NCBI RefSeq assembly: GCF_000718635.1
Contig: NZ_JOBF01000024.1
Coordinates: 62,001 to 126,000, forward strand
Source: Streptomyces varsoviensis
GTDB taxonomy: Bacteria > Actinomycetota > Actinomycetes > Streptomycetales > Streptomycetaceae
Direction of reading: 5' to 3'
Length of the DNA: 64,000 bases
Every line of letters starts with the position of its first letter. The first letter of the stretch is position 1. Shown one piece after another: positions 1 through 8,778 of this stretch. The notes under the pieces are model-generated. The model did not search any database and had not been told where the DNA came from. It was given only the letters and a program-made list of their open reading frames with translations. The translations under genes and the position numbers were made by a program.

Positions 1-1505
1 GCGGTCTGCGGCAGCTCCTCCAGGCGGCGCTGGACCGGCTCCGCCATCGGGGGCAGGCCGGCCGTGGCGCGGGCCCACGCGGCCGGGTCGAGCGGCTTGT
101 CGTCCCGGGTGCACACCACCGGGACCGCGGTGCCGTCCGGGCCGGGCACGATGATGACCTCGACCAGTTCGTCCAGCGCGGAGAAGAGGGCGTCCTCGGC
201 GGTCAGCGTGGAGCCGAAGCCGGGGATGACATCGACCTCCCGGTCGAGCAGGTGCAGACAGCCCCACCGGGTCCGGTAGCCCACGTCGCCCATCCGCCAC
301 CACGCGTCGTGCTCCTGCTCGGCGTACCGCTCGGCCTCGCCCAGATACGTCAGGACCCGGCCGTTGGTGCGGACCTCTATGTAGCCGGGGGAGGCCGCGG
401 ACACTGGCCGCCCGTCCCGGCTGACGACCCGGACCGTGGTCATGCCGGGGAACGCGTGGCCGACGCAGCGGCCGTCGGCGTCCTCGCCGCGCCGGCGGGT
501 GAAGACCCGCCCGACCACCGGCCCGGCCTCGCTCTGGCCGTAGAGCTGGGCGAACAGCGGCATCCGCTGCCGGGAGGCCCCCAGCATCCGCCGCACGGTC
601 CGGGGGTGGATGGCGTCGAAGGTGCTGCTGAAGTACTTCACCTGCGCCAGTGGCCGCCGCGGGTCGTCCGCCAGCCCCTCCCACCGCATGAACGTGTTGG
701 GGTGGGCCTCGACCACACCCGGGCGCAGCCGGGCGAACAGGTCGGCCACCCGCCGCGGGTCGTCGTCGGCCAGCATGACCAGCGGGAAACCGCGCAGCAC
801 CGCGATGGCCATGGCGGTGAAGAGCCGGGAGTGCACGAACGACACGTGCACCGCCACCGGGCGCCGCTTGCGGACCAGGGCGGTCGCGGTGGCCTGCGGC
901 CGGTACCGGGCCTGGAGCGTCCACCCCGTGTGCACGGCCAGCTTCGGGATGCCGGTGGTGCCGGACGTATGCGTGATCAGCGTCGGATGGTGGGGGGACA
1001 CGGCGACCGGCGCCACCCGCGGCGCGCCGGCGAGGTCGCCGAGCCGCCGGGCGTCCGGGTGGTCGCCCGCGGCGAGCAGCACCCGGCGGGCGTGGCCGAA
1101 GACCGCGGCGGGCAGTTCGCCGTCCAGCTTCGCCTGATCCGTGACGAGGTACGGGCGGTCCACCCGGCGCACCAGCTCGGCGACGGTCGCGCCGTCCAGC
1201 TTCGGCGACAGCAGCGCCGGCACCGCGCCGATCCGGGCCGCCGCGCACGCCAGCAGGGTGATGTCGAAGCTGTTCGTCTTGTAGACCACCACCCGGTCCC
1301 CGGGGCGGACCCCGGCCGCCCACAGCCGGGACGCGAAGTCGTCGACCAGATCCGCGATTTCCGTGACGGTCAGCCGGCGCCCGAGATCGGGCGCCAGATC
1401 CAGATCGTGGTCGAGGACCACGACATTGGCCGGATGCCGGGCGGCCGCCCGGTCGAAGAGCGTGCCCAGCCGGATTCCGCGATTTCCCACCCGTTGCAGC
1501 AGCAT
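1..1505 (-). CDS. AMP-dependent acyl/aryl-CoA synthetase, 3' end cut by window
   Basis: ANL-superfamily ligase that would activate a carboxylic acid as acyl-AMP and then transfer it to CoA or a carrier protein. The phosphate loop reads TSGTTGIPK at about 910-1000, the A5 motif YGQSEAG at about 500-550, and the A7-like motif WWRMGDVGYR near 290. Start chosen at ATG 1505 because GGAGGAG lies just upstream. About 501 codons are visible and the C-terminal lid domain with the A10 lysine runs off the left edge. It sits 19 bp after the SRPBCC gene on the same strand, so the two probably form an operon. The substrate cannot be read from the sequence; aryl or fatty acid are both possible. Confidence 0.85.
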   Translation of the reverse strand, partial: MLLQRVGNRGIRLGTLFDRAAARHPANVVVLDHDLDLAPDLGRRLTVTEIADLVDDFASRLWAAGVRPGDRVVVYKTNSFDITLLACAAARIGAVPALLSPKLDGATVAELVRRVDRPYLVTDQAKLDGELPAAVFGHARRVLLAAGDHPDARRLGDLAGAPRVAPVAVSPHHPTLITHTSGTTGIPKLAVHTGWTLQARYRPQATATALVRKRRPVAVHVSFVHSRLFTAMAIAVLRGFPLVMLADDDPRRVADLFARLRPGVVEAHPNTFMRWEGLADDPRRPLAQVKYFSSTFDAIHPRTVRRMLGASRQRMPLFAQLYGQSEAGPVVGRVFTRRRGEDADGRCVGHAFPGMTTVRVVSRDGRPVSAASPGYIEVRTNGRVLTYLGEAERYAEQEHDAWWRMGDVGYRTRWGCLHLLDREVDVIPGFGSTLTAEDALFSALDELVEVIIVPGPDGTAVPVVCTRDDKPLDPAAWARATAGLPPMAEPVQRRLEELPQT

Positions 1506-1524
1506 GTCCCGCTTCTCCTCCCGG

Positions 1525-2067
1525 TCACGCCTTCTCGGCAATCGCCTTGATACGGCTGAGCGTGGCCTGGAGATCCCCGGCCAGTTTCGCGGTCCAGTCG
1601 GCGAGGAATCGCCTCTCGGCGGCCTCGTCCATGTCCGCGGTGATCCCCCGGATGCCCTCGGTCGCGGCGCCCATGCGCAGGCTGTGCGCGAGGACGCAGC
1701 CGTCGCCGTCCGGCGAGATCTCGTACGACCAGACGCTGTCCTGCGGCGTGCCGGCGCTGTCCCGCATCGCCCAGCGGAAGACCCGGCCGGGCTCGGCGGC
1801 GATCACCTGCGACTCGGTGTGCCAGACGCCGCGGACGACGGGCGCCCACGCGACGACGGACTCGGCGCGCAGGTTCTCGCCGCGGAAGACGGCGCCCACC
1901 GTCGCCGGCACGCCGGAGATCCAGGCGCCGCCCGTGCACTCCGGGCTCCATTCGGCGCTCCGCGGCAGATCGCTGACCACCGAGTACACCTCGGCCGGTG
2001 GCGCGGCGATCCGCGTCACCGCCCGGACATCGAACAACGGCGTGATCTGGTTATTCGTTGGGGTCAT
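1525..2067 (-). CDS. SRPBCC (START/polyketide cyclase-like) protein
   Basis: A 180-residue helix-grip-fold protein of the SRPBCC superfamily: N-terminal strand VRAVTRIAAPPAEVYSVVSDL followed by SAEWSPECTGG, the usual opening of this fold. These proteins bind a hydrophobic ligand in a deep pocket; family members include aromatase/cyclases and START-type lipid binders. Start taken as ATG 2067; a GGAGAGG lies about 20 bases upstream, a little far, and the open frame continues further 5' without a better start. It precedes the CoA ligase by 19 bp, and is divergent from the oxidoreductase at 2205. Within a cluster holding Rieske and flavin monooxygenases, a role on an aromatic or polyketide intermediate is inferred, not shown. 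Confidence 0.8.
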   Translation of the reverse strand: MTPTNNQITPLFDVRAVTRIAAPPAEVYSVVSDLPRSAEWSPECTGGAWISGVPATVGAVFRGENLRAESVVAWAPVVRGVWHTESQVIAAEPGRVFRWAMRDSAGTPQDSVWSYEISPDGDGCVLAHSLRMGAATEGIRGITADMDEAAERRFLADWTAKLAGDLQATLSRIKAIAEKA

Positions 2068-2120
2068 GACGACGAATTTCGCGACGGCCTCTCCGGTAGT
2101 CAAAGAAGGGGCACCGGGTG

Positions 2121-2152
2121 CGTCAAGTCGGCGCTTTTTATATGAGTTGACG
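2121..2152. promoter_or_regulatory. Back-to-back divergent -35 boxes / inverted repeat
   Basis: CGTCAA at 2121-2126 and TTGACG at 2147-2152 are exact reverse complements 20 bp apart, with an AT-rich centre (TTTTTATATG). Each reads as a TTGACG -35 box pointing outward, one towards the SRPBCC/ligase pair and one towards the oxidoreductase. The dyad could also be an operator. The -10 boxes are not clear on either side. Confidence 0.45.
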
Positions 2153-2204
2153 AAGCCTCGGGCTGTTTTCGCGCATACGGAGTTCCGGTGCCAGAATCGG
2201 CAGG

Positions 2205-3197
2205 GTGCTTGCTGCCTATGTGGACCGACTCGGGTCGCCGGAAGAAATTCGTTACGGCGAACTCCCCGCACCGCGGCCGGGACCGGACGAGGTGCTGGTC
2301 GACGCCCTCGCCACCACGGTCAACCCGGTGGACACGTTCGTACGGTCCGGGCAGTTCCCGACCGCGCTGAGCTTCCCCTTCGTGATCGGCCGGGACCTGG
2401 TCGGCGTGGTCGCCGAGACCGGCGCCGAGGTGTCCGGCTTCGCGCCGGGCGACCGGGTGTGGTGCGGCAGCCTGGGCCACGACGGCCGGCAGGGGGCCGC
2501 GGCACAGCAGGCGGTGGTGGCGGCGGACCGCCTCTACCACCTGCCGGTGGGCGTGGAGCCGACCGCCGCGGTCGCCGTCGTGCACCCGGCGGCCACCGCC
2601 TGGCTCGCGCTGTTCCGGCACGGGGAGACGAGGCGGGGGGAGACCGTGCTCGTCGGCGGCGGCGCGGGCAACGTCGGCAGCGCGCTCGTCGTCCTGGCCG
2701 CCGAGGCGGGCGCCCGCGTCATCGCCACCGCCTCCGCCCGCGACCTGCCGTACTGCCGGGGGCTCGGGGCGGCCGAAGTCCTCGACTACGCCGACCCGCG
2801 CCTGACCGAACGGCTGGCGGCGCTCAGCCCGCGCGGCATCGACGTGCACGTGGACACCTCGGGCCGCAACGACCTCGCCACCGCGGTCCCCCTGCTCGCG
2901 CCGCGCGGCCGGATCGTGCTGCTGGCCGGCGCGCGGACCCGCTCCGTCCTGCCGGCCGGGGAGCTCTACCTGAAGGACGGTTCGGTCCGGGGCTTCGTCA
3001 TCTCCCGCGCCACGACGGCCGAACTGGCCGAGGCCGCCGACGCGATCAATCGGCTCCTGCCCTCGGGACGGCTGAGGGCGCGGCGGACGGAGACGGTGCC
3101 GCTGCGCGATGCCGCGGGGGCGCACCGGCGCATGGAGGCCGGTGAGGTGCGTGGCGGGCGGCTGATTCTGGACATCGCCGGGGCCGCCGCGGCGTAG
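2205..3197 (+). CDS. NADPH:quinone oxidoreductase, MDR superfamily
   Basis: A 330-residue medium-chain reductase. The GroES-like N-terminal half carries VNPVDTFVRSG and the GRDLVGVV segment; the Rossmann fingerprint VLVGGGAGNVGSALV (residues about 147-161) binds NADPH. No structural or catalytic zinc cysteines are visible, as in quinone reductases (QOR) rather than alcohol dehydrogenases. Start is GTG 2205; downstream GTG or ATG codons would cut the first strand. It is divergent from the SRPBCC/ligase operon over a 137 bp shared promoter and is followed by an MFS exporter on the same strand. A role in quinone or enone reduction in the same pathway is inferred. Confidence 0.85.
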   Translation: MLAAYVDRLGSPEEIRYGELPAPRPGPDEVLVDALATTVNPVDTFVRSGQFPTALSFPFVIGRDLVGVVAETGAEVSGFAPGDRVWCGSLGHDGRQGAAAQQAVVAADRLYHLPVGVEPTAAVAVVHPAATAWLALFRHGETRRGETVLVGGGAGNVGSALVVLAAEAGARVIATASARDLPYCRGLGAAEVLDYADPRLTERLAALSPRGIDVHVDTSGRNDLATAVPLLAPRGRIVLLAGARTRSVLPAGELYLKDGSVRGFVISRATTAELAEAADAINRLLPSGRLRARRTETVPLRDAAGAHRRMEAGEVRGGRLILDIAGAAAA

Positions 3198-3236
3198 CCG
3201 CTGGGCTCCAGCTACGGCGCCTTGGCCGCTGTGCTC

Positions 3237-3263
3237 TACCGCAGTTACCGCAGTTACCGCAGT
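3237..3263. repeat. Three perfect 9-bp tandem repeats
   Basis: TACCGCAGT is repeated three times without change just before the ribosome binding site of the MFS gene, followed by one degenerate copy. It may come from replication slippage; a regulatory role is possible but unsupported. Confidence 0.7.
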
Positions 3264-3289
3264 TTCCGCGACGACGAGGAGGCCGGCCC

Positions 3290-4888
3290 GTGGCACGACG
3301 ATGGTGGACGCTGCTGGTGGTATGCGCGGCGATGTTCATGCTGCTGATCGACGTCAACGTGGTCGTCGTCGCCCTGCCGGACATCCAGCACGCGCTCGGC
3401 GCGAGCTTCGGCAGCCTCCAGTGGATGACGGACGCCTACGCCCTCACACTGGCCGCGCTGCTGCTCACCACCGGCTTCCTCGCCGACAAGTACGGCCGGC
3501 GGCGGGTGTTCGCCCTCGGCCTGGCGGTCTTCACCGGCGGCTCCCTGCTCTGCGGCCTCGCCCCGAACGCGTCGACGCTGGTCCTCTTCCGCGCGGTGCA
3601 GGGCGTCGGCGGCGCGATGGTGTCCGCCACGTCCCTCGCCCTCCTCGCCGGCTCCTTCCAGGGCCGGCAGCGGGGCGTGGCCTTCGGCGTCTGGGGCGCG
3701 GTCGCGGGCGTCGCGACCGGCCTGGGCCCGGTCCTCGGCGGCGTCCTCACCGGCGGCGTCGGCTGGCGGGCGATCTTCCTGGTGAACGTGCCGGTCGGCG
3801 TCGCCGCGCTGGTCATCGCCGTGCGCCGGGTGGAGGAGTCCCGCGCCCCGCGCGGCGGGCGGATCGACTGGCCGGGCATGGCGACGCTGACGGCCGGGCT
3901 GTTCAGCCTGGTCTACGGACTGATCTCGGCGAGCGGCAGCGGCAGCGGTGGCAGTGGCGGCGGCTTCGGGGAGCGCGGCGTGCTCCTCTGGCTCGGCCTG
4001 GCGGCGCTCTGCCTGGTGGCGTTCGCGGTGGTCGAATCGCGGGTGGCGGAGCCGATGTTCAGCCTGTCGCTGCTGCGCATCCCGACGTTCCTCGGCGGCT
4101 CGGTCGCGGCCTTCGCGATGAACGCCTCCCTGTACGGGGTCTTCTTCTACCTCGTCCTCTACCTCCAGAACGGCCTCGGCGCCGGCCCGCTGATCACCGG
4201 CGTCCGGCTGCTCGTCGGCTCCGCCTTCACCTTCGCCGCCGCCTTCGCCGCGGGCCGGCTGACCAGCCGGGTGCCGGTGCGGTGGCTGATCGGCCCGGGG
4301 CTGGGCCTGGTCGGCGTCGGCCTGCTGCTGATGCGGGGCCTGACCGCCGGGTCCGACTGGACCCACCTCATCCCCGGGCTCATCGTCTCCGGTATCGGCG
4401 CCGGCCTGGTCAACCCGCCGCTCGCCTCGACGGCGGTGGGCGTGGTGCCGCCACAGCGCTCCGCGATGGCCTCCGGGGTCAACCAGACCTTCCGCCAGGT
4501 CGGGGTCGCGGTCGGCGTCGCCTGCTACGGCACCATCTTCGCTTCCTCCCTGCACGCCACCCTCGAACGACGGCTGGCCGCCGACGCCCCAGCACTGCGC
4601 GACAAGGCCGGCGAAATCGCCGACGCCGTGCACCGAGGAGCCGCCGACCAGACCACGGCACTCGCCCCGCCCCAAACCCGCGACGCCCTCGCCACCGCCA
4701 TCCACACCGCCTTCGCCACCTCCCTCAACGCCGTCCTCCTCACCGCCGGCCTCCTCGCCCTGACCGGCGCCGCCCTCGCCACCACCCTGATCCGCCCCCG
4801 CGACTTCACCCCCACCCACCCACCGACGCCCCGGCAGGCGACGGAGTCGGCGGGCAGGCCGGGCGCCGAGGCACCGGGCGGTCGCTAG
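3290..4888 (+). CDS. DHA2-family MFS drug exporter (EmrB/QacA type)
   Basis: A 532-residue integral membrane proton antiporter with about 14 hydrophobic segments. MFS motif A appears as GFLADKYGRRRVF near residues 60-72 and the DHA2-type opening as LIDVNVVVVALPDIQ near 18-32. A short Gly/Ser linker (SGSGSGGSGGGF, about 208-220) joins the halves. Start is GTG 3290 with GAGGAGG 10 bases upstream. Its position after the oxidoreductase suggests export of the product of this cluster or self-resistance. The last codons and the TAG at 4886-4888 lie inside the first unit of the repeat array that follows, so the C-terminal tail may itself be repeat-derived. Confidence 0.9.
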   Translation: MARRWWTLLVVCAAMFMLLIDVNVVVVALPDIQHALGASFGSLQWMTDAYALTLAALLLTTGFLADKYGRRRVFALGLAVFTGGSLLCGLAPNASTLVLFRAVQGVGGAMVSATSLALLAGSFQGRQRGVAFGVWGAVAGVATGLGPVLGGVLTGGVGWRAIFLVNVPVGVAALVIAVRRVEESRAPRGGRIDWPGMATLTAGLFSLVYGLISASGSGSGGSGGGFGERGVLLWLGLAALCLVAFAVVESRVAEPMFSLSLLRIPTFLGGSVAAFAMNASLYGVFFYLVLYLQNGLGAGPLITGVRLLVGSAFTFAAAFAAGRLTSRVPVRWLIGPGLGLVGVGLLLMRGLTAGSDWTHLIPGLIVSGIGAGLVNPPLASTAVGVVPPQRSAMASGVNQTFRQVGVAVGVACYGTIFASSLHATLERRLAADAPALRDKAGEIADAVHRGAADQTTALAPPQTRDALATAIHTAFATSLNAVLLTAGLLALTGAALATTLIRPRDFTPTHPPTPRQATESAGRPGAEAPGGR

Positions 4889-5470
4889 CGGGTACGGCTC
4901 GCCGACGCGGGGCCGCAGCCCGGCCGGGCACCGGGCGTGAGGTGATCGCTGGCGGCGGCGTCTCGCCGACCTGCGGCCCAGCCCGGCGGGGCGCTGAGGC
5001 GGTCAGGTGATCGCTGGCCGGGCTGACTCGCCGGTATGGGGCTGCGTGCCGGGCCGTGAAGTGGTCGCTGGCACGGGCGGTCCGCCCACCTGCGGCCCAG
5101 CCTGCCCGGGTGCCGGGGCGGTGACGTGACCGCTGGCGGGGGCCGCTCGCTGACCCGCGTTCGCGGCGCGGCCCGGCGTCGGGCCTGGTCGCCGGCGGCG
5201 GCGCCTCGCCGGCCTGGGGCTCAGCCCGGCCGGCTGCGGAGGCGGTAGCGGGGCCGACGCCGGCCTGCGGCCGCAGCCCGGCCGGAGGCCGGTGCGTCAG
5301 GTGAGCGCAGGCGAGAACGGCTCGCTGGCTTGGGGGCCGTGCCCCGGCCGGGAGGCAATGGCGTCTGGTGGGCGCCGGCGAGAACGGCTCGCCGACTTTG
5401 GGGCCGTGCCCCCGCCGGGAGGCCCTGGTGTCAGGTGGTTGCCAGGAGGAAGGACTCGCCGACCTGGGGG
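4865..5470. repeat. Degenerate tandem array filling a convergent gap
   Basis: About ten units of 48-68 bp fill the whole gap between the MFS and methyltransferase genes. Each unit shows, in order, a block like CAGCCCGGCCGGGC, a block like GGTGATCGCTGGCGG, and a block like CTCGCCGACCTGGGG. Unit starts seen at about 4865, 4914, 4974, 5042, 5093, 5158, 5219, 5269, 5336 and 5403. The stop codon of the MFS gene falls in the first unit and that of the methyltransferase gene in the last, at equivalent places in the unit. No gene is convincing in 4889-5430. Confidence 0.7.
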
Positions 5471-6261
5471 CGTAGGCCGTCTGGGCGGTTGGCGAAGTAG
5501 CGGGTGGTGAGGTCGGCGGTGGAGAGGTGTCGGACGTCGCGGAAGCCGGAGTCGCGGGCCAACTGGAGCATGTCGTCGGGGGTGAAGTAGCTGCGGAAGC
5601 GGATCGGGTGGCGCGGCTCGTCGCCGCCGGCGGCGACGGTTTCGGGCGGCAGCAGGAAGGTCATGGCGAGGGTGGAGCCGGGGGCCGTCTTCGCGGCCTT
5701 GGCCAGGGTGTCGGCGACGGCGTCCTCGGTGAGGTACATGCTGACGCCGGTGCTGGCCAGCACCGCCGGGCGGTCCGGGTCGAAGCCGGCCTCGACCAGC
5801 CGCTCCCACCAGTCCTCGTCCGCCTCGAAGTCCACCGGCACCAGCCGCAGCCAGTCGGGCACGCCGTAGCCGACTTCGTGCAGCCGGCGCCGCTTCCACT
5901 CCTGCGGCCCGTACTGGTCGATCTCGAACACCCGCGTCTTCGCGGCGAGTTCCGGGCGCCGCTGGGCGAAGGTGTCCAGGCCGGCGCCGAGGATCACGTA
6001 CTGCGCCACGCCGTCGGCGATCCGCTCGGTGACCAGGTCCTCGACGTACCGCGCCCGGGCGACGACGCCCGCGCGGAACCCGCTGGTGCCGTTCTTGCCC
6101 ATGTCGGGCCGGCGGCGCCAGTTCTTGCCCGGCCCGACGAGCTCCAGGCCGACCTCGTCCTCGATGACGTGCGGGGGCTCGTCGACCTGGAGGTGTATGG
6201 CCCGCCACAGGGCCACTCGTACGGCTGTGGACTCCGGCGCGACGGTTCGCGGGCTGGGCAT
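5431..6261 (-). CDS. Class I SAM-dependent methyltransferase (LCM/TIGR00027-like)
   Basis: A 276-residue protein of the leucine-carboxyl-methyltransferase-like family common in actinobacteria. The SAM-binding loop is VILGAGLDTFAQR with the acidic strand VFEIDQ downstream; ASTGVSMYLTEDAV matches the family's conserved central motif. The open frame extends about 36 codons upstream, but ATG 6261 begins the conserved PESTAVRVALWRAIH region, so it was chosen; a clear ribosome binding site is not seen. The C-terminal codons VGESFLLATT lie in a repeat unit that is copied several times beyond the stop. The substrate is unknown; an O-methylation in the oxidative cluster is inferred. Confidence 0.85.
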   Translation of the reverse strand: MPSPRTVAPESTAVRVALWRAIHLQVDEPPHVIEDEVGLELVGPGKNWRRRPDMGKNGTSGFRAGVVARARYVEDLVTERIADGVAQYVILGAGLDTFAQRRPELAAKTRVFEIDQYGPQEWKRRRLHEVGYGVPDWLRLVPVDFEADEDWWERLVEAGFDPDRPAVLASTGVSMYLTEDAVADTLAKAAKTAPGSTLAMTFLLPPETVAAGGDEPRHPIRFRSYFTPDDMLQLARDSGFRDVRHLSTADLTTRYFANRPDGLRPQVGESFLLATT

Positions 6262-6424
6262 GACGTACTCGCTCTGGGGTCGTGTGTCTCGGTCACGGCG
6301 GGGGCGGCCGCCGCCTCTGAAGGGCTCATCCACCCTGCCTCGGCGCGGTGTTCCGGCCGCCCGCGCCATCCCGCGCGCTCACCCGATGGGATGTTCCTTG
6401 GACGGTGGCCGCGAGGCTCGGGGG

Positions 6425-6916
6425 TCAGTGCTTCTCGTCGCGGAGCAGGCGCCATACGGCCGTCCCGGCGGTGACGCCGAGGGCGACGGCGCCCAACCCC
6501 CAGGCGGGCCCGGTCCGTTCGCGGCCGAGCGCGCGGTCGACGGAGAGCGGTCCGGGGCCGTCCCAGGCCAGGCAGGCCGCGGCAGTGGCCAGGACCAGCG
6601 GGTACTCGTAGCCGCCGTTCTCCGCCCACAGGCCCTCGCGCCGGTGCACGGCCGCGGCGTTGACCATCTCCCCGATGAGAGCGGCGGCGGCCAGCGGGGT
6701 GGCCGTCCCGGTCACCAGGCCCACGCCCGCGGTGATTTCGGTGGCCCCGGCGAGGGTGGCCATCGCCCGGCCGTCGCGGTATCCGAACGACTCGAAGTTC
6801 TCCGCCGTCCGCTCGCGGCCCCCGCCGCCGAACCAGCCGAACAGCTTGCGGCCGCCGAAGCCGATGGTCAGCCCGCCGACGACGCCTCTGATGATCAATC
6901 GGCCCGTGCCCGCCAT
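6425..6916 (-). CDS. DoxX family membrane protein
   Basis: A 163-residue DoxX-family protein with four predicted membrane helices and the family signature LAGATEITAGVGLVTG (about residues 54-69). DoxX proteins are small inner-membrane proteins linked to quinone or thiol redox chemistry in characterised cases. Start is ATG 6916. It reads away from an AT-rich promoter region holding the palindrome at 6996-7015. Upstream on the same strand, after a hairpin, is the HpaB-type monooxygenase, so DoxX is probably transcribed on its own. Confidence 0.85.
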   Translation of the reverse strand: MAGTGRLIIRGVVGGLTIGFGGRKLFGWFGGGGRERTAENFESFGYRDGRAMATLAGATEITAGVGLVTGTATPLAAAALIGEMVNAAAVHRREGLWAENGGYEYPLVLATAAACLAWDGPGPLSVDRALGRERTGPAWGLGAVALGVTAGTAVWRLLRDEKH

Positions 6917-6995
6917 CGCCGTCCTTCCGACTGCCCGGCCGCGCCGGGGTGCTGGGTGCCCCGCCCGCCGACCGCCGGCGACCGGAGGTAATAAT

Positions 6996-7015
6996 CTATG
7001 ATGCTAGCACTCTAG
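6996..7015. promoter_or_regulatory. Imperfect 20-bp palindrome upstream of doxX
   Basis: The segment is centred on GCTAGC; the left half CTATGATGCT and right half AGCACTCTAG match at 7 of 10 paired positions. It is the most AT-rich stretch between the DoxX gene and the hairpin at 7117 and lies about 80 bp from the doxX start, a usual place for an operator. The regulator is unknown. Confidence 0.4.
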
Positions 7016-7116
7016 TCCCCAGCTCCCCATTGATCCCGGTTGGTACGCGCGTGTCGCCGCGCCGCCGTGTCCCCGTGTCGCTGCGGCGCCGTGTCGCCGC
7101 CGGCCCGGAGCACCCG

Positions 7117-7151
7117 GGTGTGCGAGTGGGGAGATTCCCCACTCGCACACC
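7117..7151 (-). terminator. Perfect 16-bp hairpin after hpaB-like gene
   Basis: GGTGTGCGAGTGGGGA and its exact complement enclose a 3-base loop (GAT). It lies 28 bp beyond the stop of the monooxygenase gene at 7179, so it most likely ends that transcript. A T-run is missing, as often in high-GC actinobacteria. Its core GGGGAGATTCCC recurs at 22164-22175. Confidence 0.65.
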
Positions 7152-7178
7152 ACCGCGCCCGCGACGAGAAGGACGCCC

Positions 7179-8741
7179 CTACGACGACGGCTGGCTCTTC
7201 GCCGGGTACATCCCCGTGAGCGGCTTGGTCGGCGGGGGCGGCGGCGCCATGTCCAGCACCTCGGGCGAGAGCGGGATGTCCATGCTCCGCTCCGACCCGG
7301 CCAGCGCCCGTTCGACCGTCCGGTGGATCTCCGTCTTGTCCGCGCCCAGGTAGAGCCCGGCGGTCAGCCGCACCGGGTCGCCGCTGTAGTAGTTCACGTA
7401 CTGCATGAGCCGCTGACCGAACCCGTCGCCCGCCACGTCCCAGGCGAGCTTGAACAGCCGGACCCGCTCCTCCGCCGAGACGCCCGGCCGGCCCCGTACG
7501 AACCGGTCGATGAACGGGCGCAGTTCCGCGTTGGCGAAGTCCCCGCCGGACGGCGCGTAGAAGAAGTTGCCGGCCGCCAGCGTCTGGATGACCTCGACCA
7601 TCCGGCGGTGCGTCGGCGCGGTCTGCATGAGGAACGCCATCATCCCCGGCATGTACGGCACCCAGGTGCCGTCCGGCAGCGGCGCGGCCATGGCCTCGGC
7701 GCCGTAGAACAGCGTCCGCAGGGTGTCCAGCCGGGAGATCAGGTCGCCCAGCTTCTCCTGCACGTGCAGGAAGTTGTCGATCCCGGTCGCGTCGGCGATC
7801 TTCGTCGCGATGCCGCACAGCAGCTCCAGCGAGGCCAGGCTCCGGGCGCCGTTGACCACCAGGACGCTCGGGTCGTTGCCGAGCACCCGGTTGACCAGGT
7901 CCCGGCTGCCGGGCCGGCCGTCCACCACGACCCGGTCCCACGGCACCAGCACGTCGTCGAAGACGGCGATGCAGTCCATCTCCTCGAACCGGCTGCTGAG
8001 CGGGTGGTCGAACTCCGTCCGGCCGGCCGGCGCCACCGGCTCGCGGCAGATGAACTTCAGCCCCGGCGTGTCGATGGGGACCGCGAACACCACCGCGTAG
8101 TCGTCGTCGCCCGGGGCGATGCCCCCGAAGGGGACGACCATCAGCTCCTCCGCGAACGGCGCCATGGTGCTGAGCATCTTCGCGCCGCGGACCACGATTC
8201 CCTCGTCCGTCTCCCGCACCTTCCCGAGGTGCAGAAAGGGGGACTCCTGCTGGGAGGAGGGCTTCGACCGGTCGATCGCCGGGTTGATCAGCACATGCGT
8301 CAGGAACAGGTCGTTGTCGCGTACGTACTCGTAGTACCGGCGCGCGTTCTCGCCGAACCGCTCGTCCAGCTCCCCGAAGACCGGGGCGTTGGCGTGCCAG
8401 CCCAGGACGAACGCGTTCATGAAGTCGGGCGAGCGGCCCATCATCCCGAAGGTGTGGTCGGCGCGGAGCTTGAAGTGCCGCCGCTTGGCGACCAGGTCCT
8501 CCTTGCTCCGGCACGGCTGGAACGAGCGCGACAGCCGTTCGCCCGTCGTCGGGGACACATAGGTGCAGACGTCGGCGTACCGCGGATCGCACTGGAGGTC
8601 GTACTGCTCGGCGATGGTCCGCAGCGGCCCGGCGAAGACCGGCTCCTCGACGACGTGCGCGATGCGGCGGCCGTTGAGGTAGATCTCCGGGTTGAGCGAC
8701 TTCAGATGGTCCAGGTACTGCTTCCCCGTGCGTGCGGGCAC
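7179..8741 (-). CDS. HpaB-type FADH2-dependent monooxygenase
   Basis: A 520-residue member of the 4-hydroxyphenylacetate 3-monooxygenase large-subunit family. It shows the N-terminal domain opening TGKQYLDHLKSLNPEIYLNGRRI, the conserved FMNAFVLGW and HVLINPAIDRSK segments, and the C-terminal helical domain with AGNFFYAPS and YYSGDPVR. Such enzymes use reduced FAD from a separate reductase to ortho-hydroxylate phenols. Start is GTG 8741 with AAGGAGGA upstream, close to the best consensus in the window. The azoreductase-like gene upstream at 8899 could supply reduced flavin. The proline-rich tail PPPPPTKPLTG is unusual but short. The phenolic substrate is not identifiable. Confidence 0.9.
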   Translation of the reverse strand: MPARTGKQYLDHLKSLNPEIYLNGRRIAHVVEEPVFAGPLRTIAEQYDLQCDPRYADVCTYVSPTTGERLSRSFQPCRSKEDLVAKRRHFKLRADHTFGMMGRSPDFMNAFVLGWHANAPVFGELDERFGENARRYYEYVRDNDLFLTHVLINPAIDRSKPSSQQESPFLHLGKVRETDEGIVVRGAKMLSTMAPFAEELMVVPFGGIAPGDDDYAVVFAVPIDTPGLKFICREPVAPAGRTEFDHPLSSRFEEMDCIAVFDDVLVPWDRVVVDGRPGSRDLVNRVLGNDPSVLVVNGARSLASLELLCGIATKIADATGIDNFLHVQEKLGDLISRLDTLRTLFYGAEAMAAPLPDGTWVPYMPGMMAFLMQTAPTHRRMVEVIQTLAAGNFFYAPSGGDFANAELRPFIDRFVRGRPGVSAEERVRLFKLAWDVAGDGFGQRLMQYVNYYSGDPVRLTAGLYLGADKTEIHRTVERALAGSERSMDIPLSPEVLDMAPPPPPTKPLTGMYPAKSQPSS

Positions 8742-8778
8742 AGCGTCCTCCTTGTAGGGCGGTGGTCGGGGTCGCGGC

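Noticed and set aside
252..1550. Long open frame (432 codons) on the + strand
   Set aside because: It is antisense to the CoA ligase gene, Pro/Arg/His-rich, without a ribosome binding site; expected shadow at this GC content.
6996..7015. CIRCE heat-shock element (HrcA site)
   Set aside because: TAGCACTC matches one arm, but the second arm GAGTGCTAA at 9 bp is missing and the gene is not a chaperone.
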